Part shown: in pieces, positions 1 through 7,645 of the stretch | Position numbering within the stretch: the first letter of the stretch is position 1 | Layout of the letters: each line of letters opens with the position of its first letter | NCBI RefSeq assembly: GCF_914271435.1 | Contig: NZ_CAJZAI010000008.1 | Coordinates: 1-64,000 of the forward strand | Length of the DNA stretch: 64,000 nt | Direction: 5' to 3' | Origin: Cupriavidus laharis | GTDB lineage: Bacteria > Pseudomonadota > Gammaproteobacteria > Burkholderiales > Burkholderiaceae | Translations under genes and position numbers: made by a program | Notes under the pieces: model-generated | What the model saw: only the letters and a program-made list of their open reading frames with translations | Told to the model about the DNA's origin: nothing | The model's database searches: none

Positions 1-135
1 GCTCGGCGAGTGCCAGGCAGCTTCGCTTGGGGTTGATAGATTGGTGTCGCGGGGCATTTAGCGTCCGCTAAACGGCCTATCACACTCGATTCGCGTTTGT
101 GCAGAGCATCCTTAGGGCAACCAAACGCGCTTTTT

Positions 136-169
136 GGTTACTTTTTGTCGCTTCGGACAAAAAGTGACT
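136..169. repeat. Intergenic hairpin repeat
   Basis: A perfect 10-bp inverted repeat, ACTTTTTGTC (140-149) and GACAAAAAGT (156-165), surrounds the loop GCTTCG. The stem extends to about 14 bp with G-T pairs. Hairpins of this shape, GGTTACTTTTT with its complement, are frequent between genes in beta- and gammaproteobacteria. It could act as a terminator or RNA-stability element for whatever lies left of the window. A second small hairpin, TTTAGCG/CGCTAAA, lies at 57-72. I see no gene in 1-349. Confidence 0.6.
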
Positions 170-276
170 CGCCGGCTACGCCGGCGAAACAGCAGCACTC
201 GCCAAGAACGACGACACAGTCATTGCCAAGACAAAACCCCGCCGGCTACGCCAGCGAAACAGCGGCGCCCGCCAAG
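170..276. repeat. Pair of 37-bp direct repeats
   Basis: Two nearly identical copies of about 37 bp, at 170-206 and 240-276, lie 70 bp apart. Each contains CGAAACAGC preceded by GCCGGCTACGCC. In the first copy GCCGGC-TAC-GCCGGC is itself palindromic. There are only two copies, separated by a 33-bp non-repeated stretch, so this is not a CRISPR. It looks like a duplicated intergenic repeat unit attached to the hairpin at 136-169. Confidence 0.6.
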
Positions 277-349
277 CACCACAGCCTCCCCGGCAACCTA
301 GACTGATTAGCAAAACAACAGGCCCAATACCCCACGCCGGAGGCACCCC

Positions 350-757
350 ATGCCGAATCCCGCACACCACACCACACACCATTCCACGCTGGCATTCGGC
401 CGCCTGTATGCCGATGAATCCGGCGAATCCCATTTTGGTGCCCTGTCGATGGAAATGTCCGAACGCAATTTCGCGCCGCCTGCCCCATCGTTCTGGGTAT
501 CCCCGATGAATCCCGCGGTCCGCCATGGCTTCCTGGTGGTGCCGACCGGCTGGGTGGGTGACCTGCATCCGTCTCCGTTTCGGATGTGGATCTACATGCT
601 GGACGGCGAAATGGAGTTCGAAGCTTCCGACGGCGAGCGCCGTTCGCTGGTTGCCGGCGGCGCGTTGCTGCTGGAAGACACGACAGGCAAAGGCCATCGC
701 AGCCGCGTGGTGGGCGGCCTGGTCGCGACACTGGCTGCGGTGGAACTGCCCCAGTGA
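350..757 (+). CDS. Cupin-domain protein
   Basis: A 135-aa soluble protein without signal peptide. From about residue 35 on it has the pattern of a small cupin barrel: a PTGWVGDLHPSPFRMWIYML strand pair, a GEMEF turn followed by an acidic stretch, then LVAGGALLLEDTTGKGHRSR, which matches the second cupin motif with G, D and H placed as usual. Single-domain cupins bind a metal and act as enzymes or small-molecule sensors; nothing here identifies a substrate. The gene stands alone between intergenic repeats, and its N-terminus is rich in His. The fold is a fair assignment, the function is not known. Confidence 0.7.
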   Translation: MPNPAHHTTHHSTLAFGRLYADESGESHFGALSMEMSERNFAPPAPSFWVSPMNPAVRHGFLVVPTGWVGDLHPSPFRMWIYMLDGEMEFEASDGERRSLVAGGALLLEDTTGKGHRSRVVGGLVATLAAVELPQ

Positions 758-773
758 CGTTGAAAGACGCTGG

Positions 774-810
774 ATTCCCGCTCACTTGCCCTTTGGATAT
801 TCGCGGGAAT
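774..810. repeat. dRS3-like inverted repeat
   Basis: ATTCCCGC (774-781) and GCGGGAAT (803-810) form an 8-bp inverted repeat with a 21-bp spacer, within TGGATTCCCGC...GCGGGAATGACG. The arms match the ATTCCC/GGGAAT arms of the dispersed dRS3 element known from Neisseria, and similar units are scattered through other betaproteobacteria. It follows the cupin gene directly and could end its transcript. The rest of the 758-1165 gap holds no convincing gene. Confidence 0.5.
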
Positions 811-1165
811 GACGGTGGGGATGGAGACCTTGACTGAACAGCATCAGGCCTGCTACCCCGCTCTTCTCGCGTTCCGCGAGGTAGCGTCGCCAGCAAGGCA
901 CCGAGCTTGGCACCGTCCTGCGCGAAGGCCTGGATAGCACCGCTACGCAGCGCGGCCAGTGCGAGCGGCAGGTTGGCGTCGAACACGCCCGCGCGCAGCA
1001 GCGGGAAACGGGTACGCATGGACGTCGCGTGGCGGCAACGAAGCCATGACTCGCGGCAGGGCCTTGCGGCGGAAACCCGCCGCGACCGTGCCAGAATGTG
1101 GATTCGTGCAATGGCAGCGCACGCTGCGGATTGCGCACCGACTGAGTTTTCCCGGAGGACGGCGC

Positions 1166-1783
1166 ATGTATCGCGGCGAACGATTCAACGGTTACAGCCA
1201 TCTGGCCGGAGCCATCCTGGCGGCTGCCGGCATGGCTGTGCTGGTGACATCCTCGGCCCTCTACCACGACGCGTGGAAGGTCGTCAGTTCAGTGGTCTAC
1301 GGCACCACGCTGGTTCTGCTCTACACCATCTCCACGCTGTACCACAGCCTGCGCGGCCCGGCCAAGGACGTGTTCCAGCGGTTGGACTATTGCGCCATCT
1401 ACCTGCTGATCGCGGGCAGCTATACGCCATTCGCGCTGGTCACGCTGCGTGGCCCGTGGGGCTGGACGCTGTTCGGGATCAACTGGGGACTCACCGTCAT
1501 CGGCATTGCGCAGGAACTCTGGATCGGCCGGCGCACGCGTGTCTTTTCGCTGCTGATCTATGTGGTGATGGGATGGCTTGTGCTGATCGCGTTCCAGCCG
1601 CTGGCCGCAGCACTGCCCGTGCCGGGCCTGTGGTGGCTGGTTGCGGGCGGCGCACTCTATACAGCCGGCATCGGCTTCTTCCTGTTCGACGAAAAGGTCC
1701 AACACTTCCACGGCATCTGGCACCTGTTCGTGCTGGCGGGCAGCGCGTGCCAGTTTGTCAGCATCCTCTGGTATGTGGGTTGA
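1166..1783 (+). CDS. Hemolysin III-type (PAQR family) membrane protein
   Basis: 205 aa, seven predicted membrane segments, the usual size for the bacterial YqfA/hemolysin III branch of the PAQR superfamily. It shows the family's conserved pieces: an N-terminal RFNGYSHLAGA segment, SALYHD and STLYHS with their His residues, RLDYCAIYLLIAGSYTPF, and a C-terminal GIWHLFVLAGSACQF with the last metal-site His. Family members are inner-membrane proteins thought to be Zn-dependent hydrolases; the hemolysin name is historical. ATG 1166 is chosen because GGAGG lies at 1154-1158; the reading frame is open further upstream, but nothing there resembles the family. Confidence 0.85.
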   Translation: MYRGERFNGYSHLAGAILAAAGMAVLVTSSALYHDAWKVVSSVVYGTTLVLLYTISTLYHSLRGPAKDVFQRLDYCAIYLLIAGSYTPFALVTLRGPWGWTLFGINWGLTVIGIAQELWIGRRTRVFSLLIYVVMGWLVLIAFQPLAAALPVPGLWWLVAGGALYTAGIGFFLFDEKVQHFHGIWHLFVLAGSACQFVSILWYVG

Positions 1784-1792
1784 CGTGGCCGG

Positions 1793-3382
1793 TTAGTAGA
1801 CGTCGCGACGATAGCGTCCCTGCTCGCCCAGCCGACGCAAACCCGCCTCGCCGAGCACCTCGGAAAGCGCGTCGTTGACGCCAGCGGCCATGCCCCGCAG
1901 GCTGCCGCAGACGTAGATCGCCGCACCGGCCTCGACCCATTCGCGTAATGCCGCTGCGTGCTCGCACAACGCATCCTGCACGTAGCGCAAGGCATTGCCG
2001 TCGCGGGAATAGACAAGGTCCAGCCGCTCCAGCACTCCATCGGCCTGCCAGGCCGCCAGTTCATCGGCAAAGAAGTTGTCATGCCGCGCCGAACGCTCGC
2101 CGAAGAACAGCCAGTTGCGATGCCGCCCGGCCAGCGCGCGCGCCTTCAGGTGGCTGCGGAGCCCGGCCAGGCCGGTCCCGTTGCCGATCAACACCAGCGG
2201 GCGATCCTCAGCCGGAGGATGGAAGCTGCGATTGGTGCGGATGCGCAGCGCGATACGCGCCACCACAGGCGCATGGCTGGTCAGCCACCCGGATGCCAAC
2301 CCGAGTCGCCCATCGGCATGGCGGGTCTGCCGCACCAGCAGTTCGAGCTGCCCATCCTGCGGCAACGAGGCAATCGAATACTCGCGATGCGGCAGCGGCG
2401 AGAGCGCGTCGACGAGCTGCTGCGGCGGCAAGGCCCGCATCGTGGCCAGGTGTGCTTCGGGCAGCAGCAGGCGCGTGGCCAGCGCTTCGGCCAGCGTCAT
2501 CGCCTGGCCGTCGCAGCGTACCGGCGTGGCGCCGTCCATGGACAGCGTGTCGAGCAGGCGGTCGATGTCGGCCGGGTCATGGCAGGGGCCGATCTCGGCG
2601 ATGTCGCCGGGCTGCCAGTCCGGCAGGGCGGCCTCGGGCCGGAGCACGAGGTGGAAGGCCGGCGCGCCCTGGCTGCCGGGGTTCATGTGATGACGCGCCG
2701 CTAACTGCCAGCGGCCATAGCGCGGACGCACCCAGTCGGCGATCTCCGCGCCGCCGCTGAGCGCGGACAGGTGGTTCTGCCAGTGCCGCAGCGCGCCGGT
2801 ATCGCCGTTGTCGACTTCGATCAGGTCGAACAGCGGCCGCGCATGGTGGCGCTGCAGCCAGTCCGACAAGGCATGGCCGAATGCACAGAAGCGCGCGTAG
2901 CTGCTGTCGCCGAGCGCCAGCACGCCATAGCGCAGCTGGCGCAGCGCATCCTGGCCGCCACCGGCAAGCAGGCGGCGGGCAAACCCTGAAGCACTGTCGG
3001 GCGCGTCGCCTTCGCCAGTGGTGCTGACCACGAACAGCGCCTGCCGGAAACTGGCGAGGCGGCCTGCGTCGAGATCGGCGAATGAGAGCAGGTGCACCGG
3101 CATGCCGGCACCCTGCAGCGCTGTGGCGGTCTGCATGGCCAGTTGCTCGGCAAAGCCGGTCTGGCTGGCGTAGGCCACCAGCGTGGCACCGTCCTGGTCC
3201 GCACCACCGCCGGCCAGTGCCGTGACGCGCGCGCGCCGGCTTCGGTGGTGTGCGAACACGGCGCCGCAGAACCCCGCATAGGCCAGCAGCACGCCCGCTG
3301 CCATGCCGGCGCGCGACGGGCTCAGCATGGCCAGGCAGGCGCCGGCCACGGCGGCCAGCCAGCATGTGACAGAGCGGCTCAT
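1793..3382 (-). CDS. Membrane-anchored flavodoxin/ferredoxin-NADP reductase-like flavoprotein
   Basis: 529 aa. Two membrane helices lie within the first ~45 residues. A flavodoxin domain follows (TLVAYASQTGFAEQLA, then VVSTTGEGDAP and LALGDSSYARFC for the FMN loops), then an FNR-type FAD/NADPH module with REYSIAS, the NADP loop VLIGNGTGLAGLRSHL and a C-terminal CGSLRGMA. This is the layout of sulfite reductase alpha and cytochrome P450 reductases. It is the last gene of the Fur-box cluster and its start overlaps the stop of the ApbE gene (ATGA). Inference: it takes electrons from cytosolic NADPH and passes them to the membrane and periplasmic partners encoded upstream. It is not a sulfite reductase subunit, because no cysI or cysG lies nearby. 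Confidence 0.88.
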   Translation of the reverse strand: MSRSVTCWLAAVAGACLAMLSPSRAGMAAGVLLAYAGFCGAVFAHHRSRRARVTALAGGGADQDGATLVAYASQTGFAEQLAMQTATALQGAGMPVHLLSFADLDAGRLASFRQALFVVSTTGEGDAPDSASGFARRLLAGGGQDALRQLRYGVLALGDSSYARFCAFGHALSDWLQRHHARPLFDLIEVDNGDTGALRHWQNHLSALSGGAEIADWVRPRYGRWQLAARHHMNPGSQGAPAFHLVLRPEAALPDWQPGDIAEIGPCHDPADIDRLLDTLSMDGATPVRCDGQAMTLAEALATRLLLPEAHLATMRALPPQQLVDALSPLPHREYSIASLPQDGQLELLVRQTRHADGRLGLASGWLTSHAPVVARIALRIRTNRSFHPPAEDRPLVLIGNGTGLAGLRSHLKARALAGRHRNWLFFGERSARHDNFFADELAAWQADGVLERLDLVYSRDGNALRYVQDALCEHAAALREWVEAGAAIYVCGSLRGMAAGVNDALSEVLGEAGLRRLGEQGRYRRDVY

Positions 3383-4386
3383 GCCAGCATCTCGGCAAAG
3401 GCCGGGGAAAGATGTTCGTCGAAACCGCCCGGCATACGCACCAGGAAACGCGCGGCAAGGCCATGCCGGCGCGCGTGCTCCATGCCGGCCTGCGGGCCGA
3501 GCACGGTCAGGGCGGTGGAAAGCGCATCGGCCATCATGCATTCGGCGTGCAGCACCGTCACCGACGCCAGCGCATGGCTGGCGGGATAACCGGTGCGCGG
3601 GTCGATGGTGTGCGCATAGCGCCGGCCTTCGCTGTCGAAGAAGCGCCGGTAGTCACCGGAGGTCGCCACGGACAGGCCGTGCAGCGCAGCCAGCGTTTGT
3701 TCCTGCGTGGCAAGCCCGTCGTCAGGCGGCGTTTCCAGCGCCACCCACCACGGCATGCCGTCCGGCTTGACGCCGTGGCCCCGCAGTTCCCCGCCGATCT
3801 CGGTCAGGTGGTGCGCCACACCCTGGGCTTCCAGATATTGCGCGACAGCATCCACCGCGAAGCCCTTGGCAATGGCGCTGAAGTCGAGCGACACGCCGCC
3901 GGGCTGCAGAGCCCGGCCGCCTTCGGCATCGACCAGGACACGGTCCCAGCCGCACCGGAGCCTGACCTGCGCGACCTGATCGGGAGACGGTGGCGCACTG
4001 CGCCGCGGCGCCGGACCAAAGCCCCACAGGTCCACCAGCGGACCGGCGCTGGGGTCGTAGGCGCCGCCGCTGTCGCGCGCCACCTGCAGCGCGCACGCCA
4101 GCACGCGCAGGCAGTCTGCCGGCAGCGCCACCCACGTGCCGGCGGCGGCGCGGTTGAACCGGCTGACGTCCGAATCCGGCTCCCAGTTGCTCATCTGCGC
4201 GATCACGCCGTCCAGCACGGCGCGAATGCCCTGCTCCAGCGCGCCGGCATCGGCCTGCGGCGGCAGCATGGCCACCACCGACCACGTGGTGCCCATGGTC
4301 TCGCCACCCCAACGCTGCGCGCGCGCCTGCGCGCCGGGTGGCACCGGCGGCGCGGACAGGGCAAGCGGGATCAGGACGCGGTTCAA
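3379..4386 (-). CDS. apbE: FAD:protein FMN transferase
   Basis: 335 aa with an N-terminal signal sequence. ApbE attaches FMN from FAD covalently to a Ser/Thr of an exported protein and needs Mg. Family motifs are all visible: GGETMGTTWSVV at the mature N-terminus, DPSAGPLVDLWGFG, LDFSAIAKGFAVD, EIGGELRGHG, and the metal/FAD loop HTIDPRTGYPA with MMADALSTAL. The TTG at 4386 is preferred because GGAGGG precedes it by about 9 bases; the frame continues to another TTG at 4428 inside the upstream gene. The gene overlaps the next one by four bases. Its likely substrate is the DUF2271 protein two genes upstream, which has an ApbE-type acceptor motif. Confidence 0.92.
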   Translation of the reverse strand: MNRVLIPLALSAPPVPPGAQARAQRWGGETMGTTWSVVAMLPPQADAGALEQGIRAVLDGVIAQMSNWEPDSDVSRFNRAAAGTWVALPADCLRVLACALQVARDSGGAYDPSAGPLVDLWGFGPAPRRSAPPSPDQVAQVRLRCGWDRVLVDAEGGRALQPGGVSLDFSAIAKGFAVDAVAQYLEAQGVAHHLTEIGGELRGHGVKPDGMPWWVALETPPDDGLATQEQTLAALHGLSVATSGDYRRFFDSEGRRYAHTIDPRTGYPASHALASVTVLHAECMMADALSTALTVLGPQAGMEHARRHGLAARFLVRMPGGFDEHLSPAFAEMLA

Positions 4387-4408
4387 GCGGACAGGCCCTC
4401 CAGGCGGC

Positions 4409-5233
4409 TTACTGCGGCAGCACTTCAACCGTCACCGCGTAGGTGGCACGGCGCGTCTTGGCGGCCTTGACCGAGGTCTTGTCGTCGCGGACCTCGGCTT
4501 CCATCCAGTACATGCCCGGGGCCGGCCACTTGACGCTGAACTTGCCGTCGCCGTCGGTGGTGGCGCTGAATTCCTGCAGTTGGTCACGGTAGCGGATGCC
4601 GCCCGGCACCACGGCAACCTTCAGGTTGGACGCGGGCTTGCCGTCTAGCAGCAGGCGGAAGCTGGCCGTGTCGCCGGCAACCAGGTCGTTCGGGTGCGTG
4701 ATCGGCGCCAATTCCAGGCCGCGGCCGCTGGTGGCCAGGCCCTGGCTGCTGGGCTTGCCGTTCGTGACGAAGGACTCGACGCGGCCTTCGGCCTGTGTCA
4801 CTTGCAGGTCCTGGGCGTTAGCGGGCACTTCCTTCGCGAACGTATCGGCGGTGCCGCGCCAGCGTTTGGTCTGACCGTTCTCCTTGTAGCTCGCGAACAG
4901 GCCCTGGTTGACCACCGCCACGCGGTAGGTGCCGGGCTGGGTCAGGTGCAAGTCGAAGGTGCTGCGGTAACGGCCGGTGGAAGCGTTCTCTGCCTTCACG
5001 GCGCTGCCGTCCGGCCCGGTCACGACCAGGTTGTCCAGGCGCAGCGGCACGTGTTCGAAGTAGAACAGGTCGTTGGAGACAGCGGCATCCACCGTCACCC
5101 AGGTATCGTTGCCGGACAGCACCGTGGCTGACGGCAGCAACCACTGGCGGTGGGCATGGGCCGCCAGCGGGGCCATGGCCGCCAGGGCCAGCACGGCGAG
5201 GCGGGTGGAAAGGCGCGATCGGATCGTCTTCAT
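4409..5233 (-). CDS. Periplasmic DUF4198 protein
   Basis: 274 aa with a clean signal peptide ending AAHA, followed at once by HRQWLLPSATVLSG, the usual start of DUF4198 proteins. The mature part reads as two Ig-like beta domains: about residues 30-130 with WVTVDAAVSNDLFYFEH, and about 165-274 ending in a carboxypeptidase-regulatory-like strand set (GGIRYRDQLQEFSATTDGDG). DUF4198 proteins are found with metal uptake systems and with PepSY/ApbE clusters, and a role in metal or siderophore handling is usually inferred. Here it sits between the DUF2271 gene and apbE in the iron-regulated cluster. Function beyond that is not visible. Confidence 0.85.
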   Translation of the reverse strand: MKTIRSRLSTRLAVLALAAMAPLAAHAHRQWLLPSATVLSGNDTWVTVDAAVSNDLFYFEHVPLRLDNLVVTGPDGSAVKAENASTGRYRSTFDLHLTQPGTYRVAVVNQGLFASYKENGQTKRWRGTADTFAKEVPANAQDLQVTQAEGRVESFVTNGKPSSQGLATSGRGLELAPITHPNDLVAGDTASFRLLLDGKPASNLKVAVVPGGIRYRDQLQEFSATTDGDGKFSVKWPAPGMYWMEAEVRDDKTSVKAAKTRRATYAVTVEVLPQ

Positions 5234-5257
5234 CGTCGGTCTCCGGTTGGAATCAGT

Positions 5258-5320
5258 GCATCAGGGGCATCAGGGGCATCAGGGGCATCAGGGGCATCAG
5301 GGGCATCAGGGGCATCAGGG
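5258..5320. repeat. Seven tandem copies of a 9-bp unit
   Basis: GCATCAGGG is repeated seven times without error from 5258 to 5320. The last unit contains the stop codon of the DUF2271 gene (tca at 5315-5317 on the plus strand). The rest fills the short gap to the DUF4198 gene. Read on the coding strand the unit is CCC TGA TGC, so every copy repeats the final Pro codon and stop of the protein. Copy-number change would alter the spacing to the next gene but never the protein. Confidence 0.95.
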
Positions 5321-5833
5321 CTTCAGGTCGACAGTCACGCCGCCCAGTTCATGCTCGCCCTTGGCGCGCGCAGTCTGTGCCGATTGCGGCGGCCAGGTGA
5401 AGGGCACGCGCAGCAGTTCGCGGCCACCCACTTCGCGCGCGGCCTCGACCACGAGCTGGTAGCTGCCGGCGGGCAGCTTGCCCAGCGGAGCCTTGCCGTC
5501 CGTGAAAGTGAGCATGTGCTCGCCAGGCGCGCGCGTGGCGCCGGTAATGCCGTCGGCCGGCATCTGCAGGTCGCGGCCAGCCTTGCGCCACCACTGGCGC
5601 ATGTCCTTGAGCCACTTGGTGCCTTCCTTGTTCTTGAGGTCGTACCAGACCGCCAGCGTCGACACCGGGCTCTGGTCGGCGCGTTCCACCCAGACCGCGA
5701 CGTAGGGGCGGTGGTATTCCGCCACGTTCAGGCGCGGGATTTCCACCTTCACGTTCATGTCTGCCGCGAAGGCCGGACCGGCCAGCGGAACGGCGGCCAT
5801 GCCGGAGAGGGTGACGGTGAGCAGTCGGCGCAT
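5315..5833 (-). CDS. DUF2271 periplasmic protein, probable FMN carrier
   Basis: 172 aa with a signal peptide cut after AFA. The mature domain is the DUF2271 pattern, beginning DMNVKVEIPRLNVAEYHRPY and AVWVERAD, with WWRKAGRDL in the middle. Residues 94-100 read DGITGAT, which fits the D-x-x-(S/T)-G-A-(S/T) site that ApbE modifies with FMN; Thr100 would be the acceptor. That apbE lies two genes downstream in the same cluster supports this. Inference: the protein is a periplasmic flavin-linked electron carrier between the PepSY membrane protein and an iron or siderophore substrate. The stop codon lies inside a 9-bp tandem repeat. The domain call is firm, the FMN link is a prediction. Confidence 0.88.
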   Translation of the reverse strand: MRRLLTVTLSGMAAVPLAGPAFAADMNVKVEIPRLNVAEYHRPYVAVWVERADQSPVSTLAVWYDLKNKEGTKWLKDMRQWWRKAGRDLQMPADGITGATRAPGEHMLTFTDGKAPLGKLPAGSYQLVVEAAREVGGRELLRVPFTWPPQSAQTARAKGEHELGGVTVDLKP

Positions 5834-5891
5834 ATCGGAAAACCTCGTCAGGAAGATGCAGGAAAGATCGGAGCGGATCGGGTCAATCGGG

Positions 5892-6548
5892 TCAGTGGAT
5901 GAACAGGATGGCCAGCAACAGCGGCACCACCAGCCCCAGCCCCACTAGCGGCCACGTGGCCACGCGGCCGGCGGCATGCAGCTTGAGCAGGAACAGGCCG
6001 GTCACGCTGAACACCAGGCAGGCCAGCGCGAACACATCCAGGAACAGGCTCCACGCATGGCCGGTGTTGCGGCCCTTGTGCAGGTCGTTCAGGTACGAGA
6101 TGACGCCACGCGTGGTTGTCTCGTACTGGGTCTCGCCGGTGTCCAGCGCCAGGCTGACCCAGGCATCGCCGCCCGGACGGGGCAGCGACACGTAGACTTC
6201 GTCGGCGGACCATTCCGCCTCGCGCCCGCTGGCGTCGATGTCCAGTTCACGCGACAGCCAGTCAGCCAGCGCCGGCGGCACCGCACTCTTGGCATCACGC
6301 CCACTGCCCGAGGCAGCCGGCATGGCAGATTTCAGCGCCGAAAGCAGGCTGGCCGGCGCCATGGCCTGGCGCGTCACCACGCTCGGCGAGGCCTCGATCT
6401 GGCCGGCATGATTGAGCGTGAAGCCGGTCACGGCGAACAGCAGCATCCCGATCAGGCAGATCGCGGAACTGATCCAGTGCCATTGATGGAGATGCTTGAG
6501 CCAGAAGGCGCGACGCTGCTGGCCAGATGCCGGCTCGGTTTCGGTCAT
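5892..6548 (-). CDS. PepSY-associated membrane protein
   Basis: 218 aa, first gene of the cluster. A cytosolic basic start with FWLKHLHQWHW leads into a first membrane helix (about 26-46, ending GFTLNHAG). A periplasmic PepSY-like section of about 110 residues follows, then GRNTGHAWSLFLDVFALACL and a second hydrophobic pair at the C-terminus. The His residues in LHQWHW and in NHAG are the sort that hold heme in PepSY_TM ferric reductases. Known relatives carry electrons across the inner membrane, often for iron release from siderophores. The Fur-like box at 6620-6634 lies 72 bases upstream of the start. Confidence 0.85.
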   Translation of the reverse strand: MTETEPASGQQRRAFWLKHLHQWHWISSAICLIGMLLFAVTGFTLNHAGQIEASPSVVTRQAMAPASLLSALKSAMPAASGSGRDAKSAVPPALADWLSRELDIDASGREAEWSADEVYVSLPRPGGDAWVSLALDTGETQYETTTRGVISYLNDLHKGRNTGHAWSLFLDVFALACLVFSVTGLFLLKLHAAGRVATWPLVGLGLVVPLLLAILFIH

Positions 6549-6619
6549 TGCTGTGGATGGGCGGCGGGGGCCGCAGAGGTACTGTGACAGTTAAGCCACA
6601 GTTGGGATCGCAGGAAAAA

Positions 6620-6634
6620 GGATAATCGTTCTCA
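6620..6634 (-). promoter_or_regulatory. Fur-box-like operator
   Basis: GGATAAT-C-GTTCTCA matches 11 of the 14 defined positions of the 7-1-7 Fur consensus TGATAATnATTATCA. It sits in an AT-rich patch upstream of the PepSY gene, in the position expected for iron-dependent repression of the minus-strand cluster 1793-6548. No other strong promoter element is clear in the 6549-6732 gap. Confidence 0.7.
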
Positions 6635-6732
6635 TTTAAAATCACAACGACGTGGCGTCTTGCGGCTGTTTACAGTGCGTTACACAACGTGACTGATGAT
6701 CAACTTTCGCCACGATCGCCCGATGCGCCAGG

Positions 6733-7404
6733 TCAGGGGCCCGCTTCCGGCGCCGGAAGATGGTCGAGATAGCCGCCGACCACGCGCTCCAGCGCAGCGA
6801 GCTTTCCGGTGAAGAAGTGATTGGCGCCCGGCACCACCACGACGGGCAGGTCCTGCGGCCTGGCCCAGTCGAGCACGGCGCCGAGCGGCACGCGCTCGTC
6901 CTTTTCGCCATGCACGACCAGCGTCGTCGGCGGGACGGGAGGCGTCTCATAGCTCCGGTGCCCGGGGATGGTCCCCCACGGCATACCGGTGAGAATCAGA
7001 TGCGGGCATGGCAGCCCCTGGCCGCGCAGCACTTCCACCGTGCGCGCCATGACATACGCGCCGAACGAGAACCCTGCTAGGACCAGCGGCAGGCCAGGGT
7101 ACTCCCGTCTGAGGTAGTGGATGACGGCAACAGTGTCCGTCGTCTCCGCGTCCCCGGCATCGTGCTCGCCTTCCGTTTCGCCGACGCCGCGGAAATTCGG
7201 GCGCACTGCCACATAACCCCTTGCGGCCAGCGCTTTCGCGAGCACGTGCGGGACCTTGTGCGTGGCCGTGCCGCCCTGCAGCGGATGCGGGTGCGCGATG
7301 ACGGCGATGCCACGAACCGCCGTGCGCGGCGCATCAACAATCAGCTCGATCCTGCCCGCCTCGCCTGATACAAAAGTCCTTCCGATCCCTGCCTGCAATG
7401 CCAT
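6733..7404 (-). CDS. Alpha/beta hydrolase (dienelactone hydrolase-like/KANL3-Tex30 type)
   Basis: 223 aa, cytosolic. The order of motifs is that of small alpha/beta hydrolases: AVIAHPHPLQGGT with the oxyanion HPHP, PNFRGVGETEGEHD, nucleophile elbow GFSFGAYV (Ser in G-x-S-x-G), acid LVVHGEKDERVP, and catalytic His in PGANHFF. This subgroup, with HPHPLxGGT, is conserved in betaproteobacteria but its substrate is unknown. ATG 7404 is chosen because a purine-rich ribosome site (GGGAAGGGA) precedes it; the frame is open upstream without homology. It is divergent from the LysR gene at 7646. Confidence 0.85.
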   Translation of the reverse strand: MALQAGIGRTFVSGEAGRIELIVDAPRTAVRGIAVIAHPHPLQGGTATHKVPHVLAKALAARGYVAVRPNFRGVGETEGEHDAGDAETTDTVAVIHYLRREYPGLPLVLAGFSFGAYVMARTVEVLRGQGLPCPHLILTGMPWGTIPGHRSYETPPVPPTTLVVHGEKDERVPLGAVLDWARPQDLPVVVVPGANHFFTGKLAALERVVGGYLDHLPAPEAGP

Positions 7405-7645
7405 TCCCTTCCCCACGAATTGCCACGTCTGTCTGTTGCTACTGCCGGGCCTGGCGGCCCAGGCGCGATGGTACAGGCTGGCGCCCGTCCCTGCTTTCGC
7501 GCATGCATCGAAAAACGCCTTGACGGAACGCTGTTGCGCAGCCCATTCGCTACAATCGTCGCGACCGCGTGGCCACGGTTCGTGGCATCGGCAGCGGCCT
7601 TCCAGTCGACGCCACGGGACACGACTCCACAGACGCAGACAGGCG

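Noticed and set aside
170..276. CRISPR remnant
   Set aside because: Only two copies, 33 bases between them, and one copy imperfect; intergenic repeat is more likely.
246..1019. Long minus-strand frame opposite the cupin gene
   Set aside because: It is antisense to a convincing gene, is Arg/Pro-rich and shows no domain. Its start (840-1019) looks slightly protein-like but cannot be matched to a family.
1793..3382. Sulfite reductase alpha subunit
   Set aside because: Domain order is similar, but the N-terminal membrane helices, the ApbE/PepSY context and the lack of cysI point elsewhere.
5258..5320. CRISPR-like array
   Set aside because: Unit is only 9 bp with no spacers and no cas genes; it is a simple tandem repeat.
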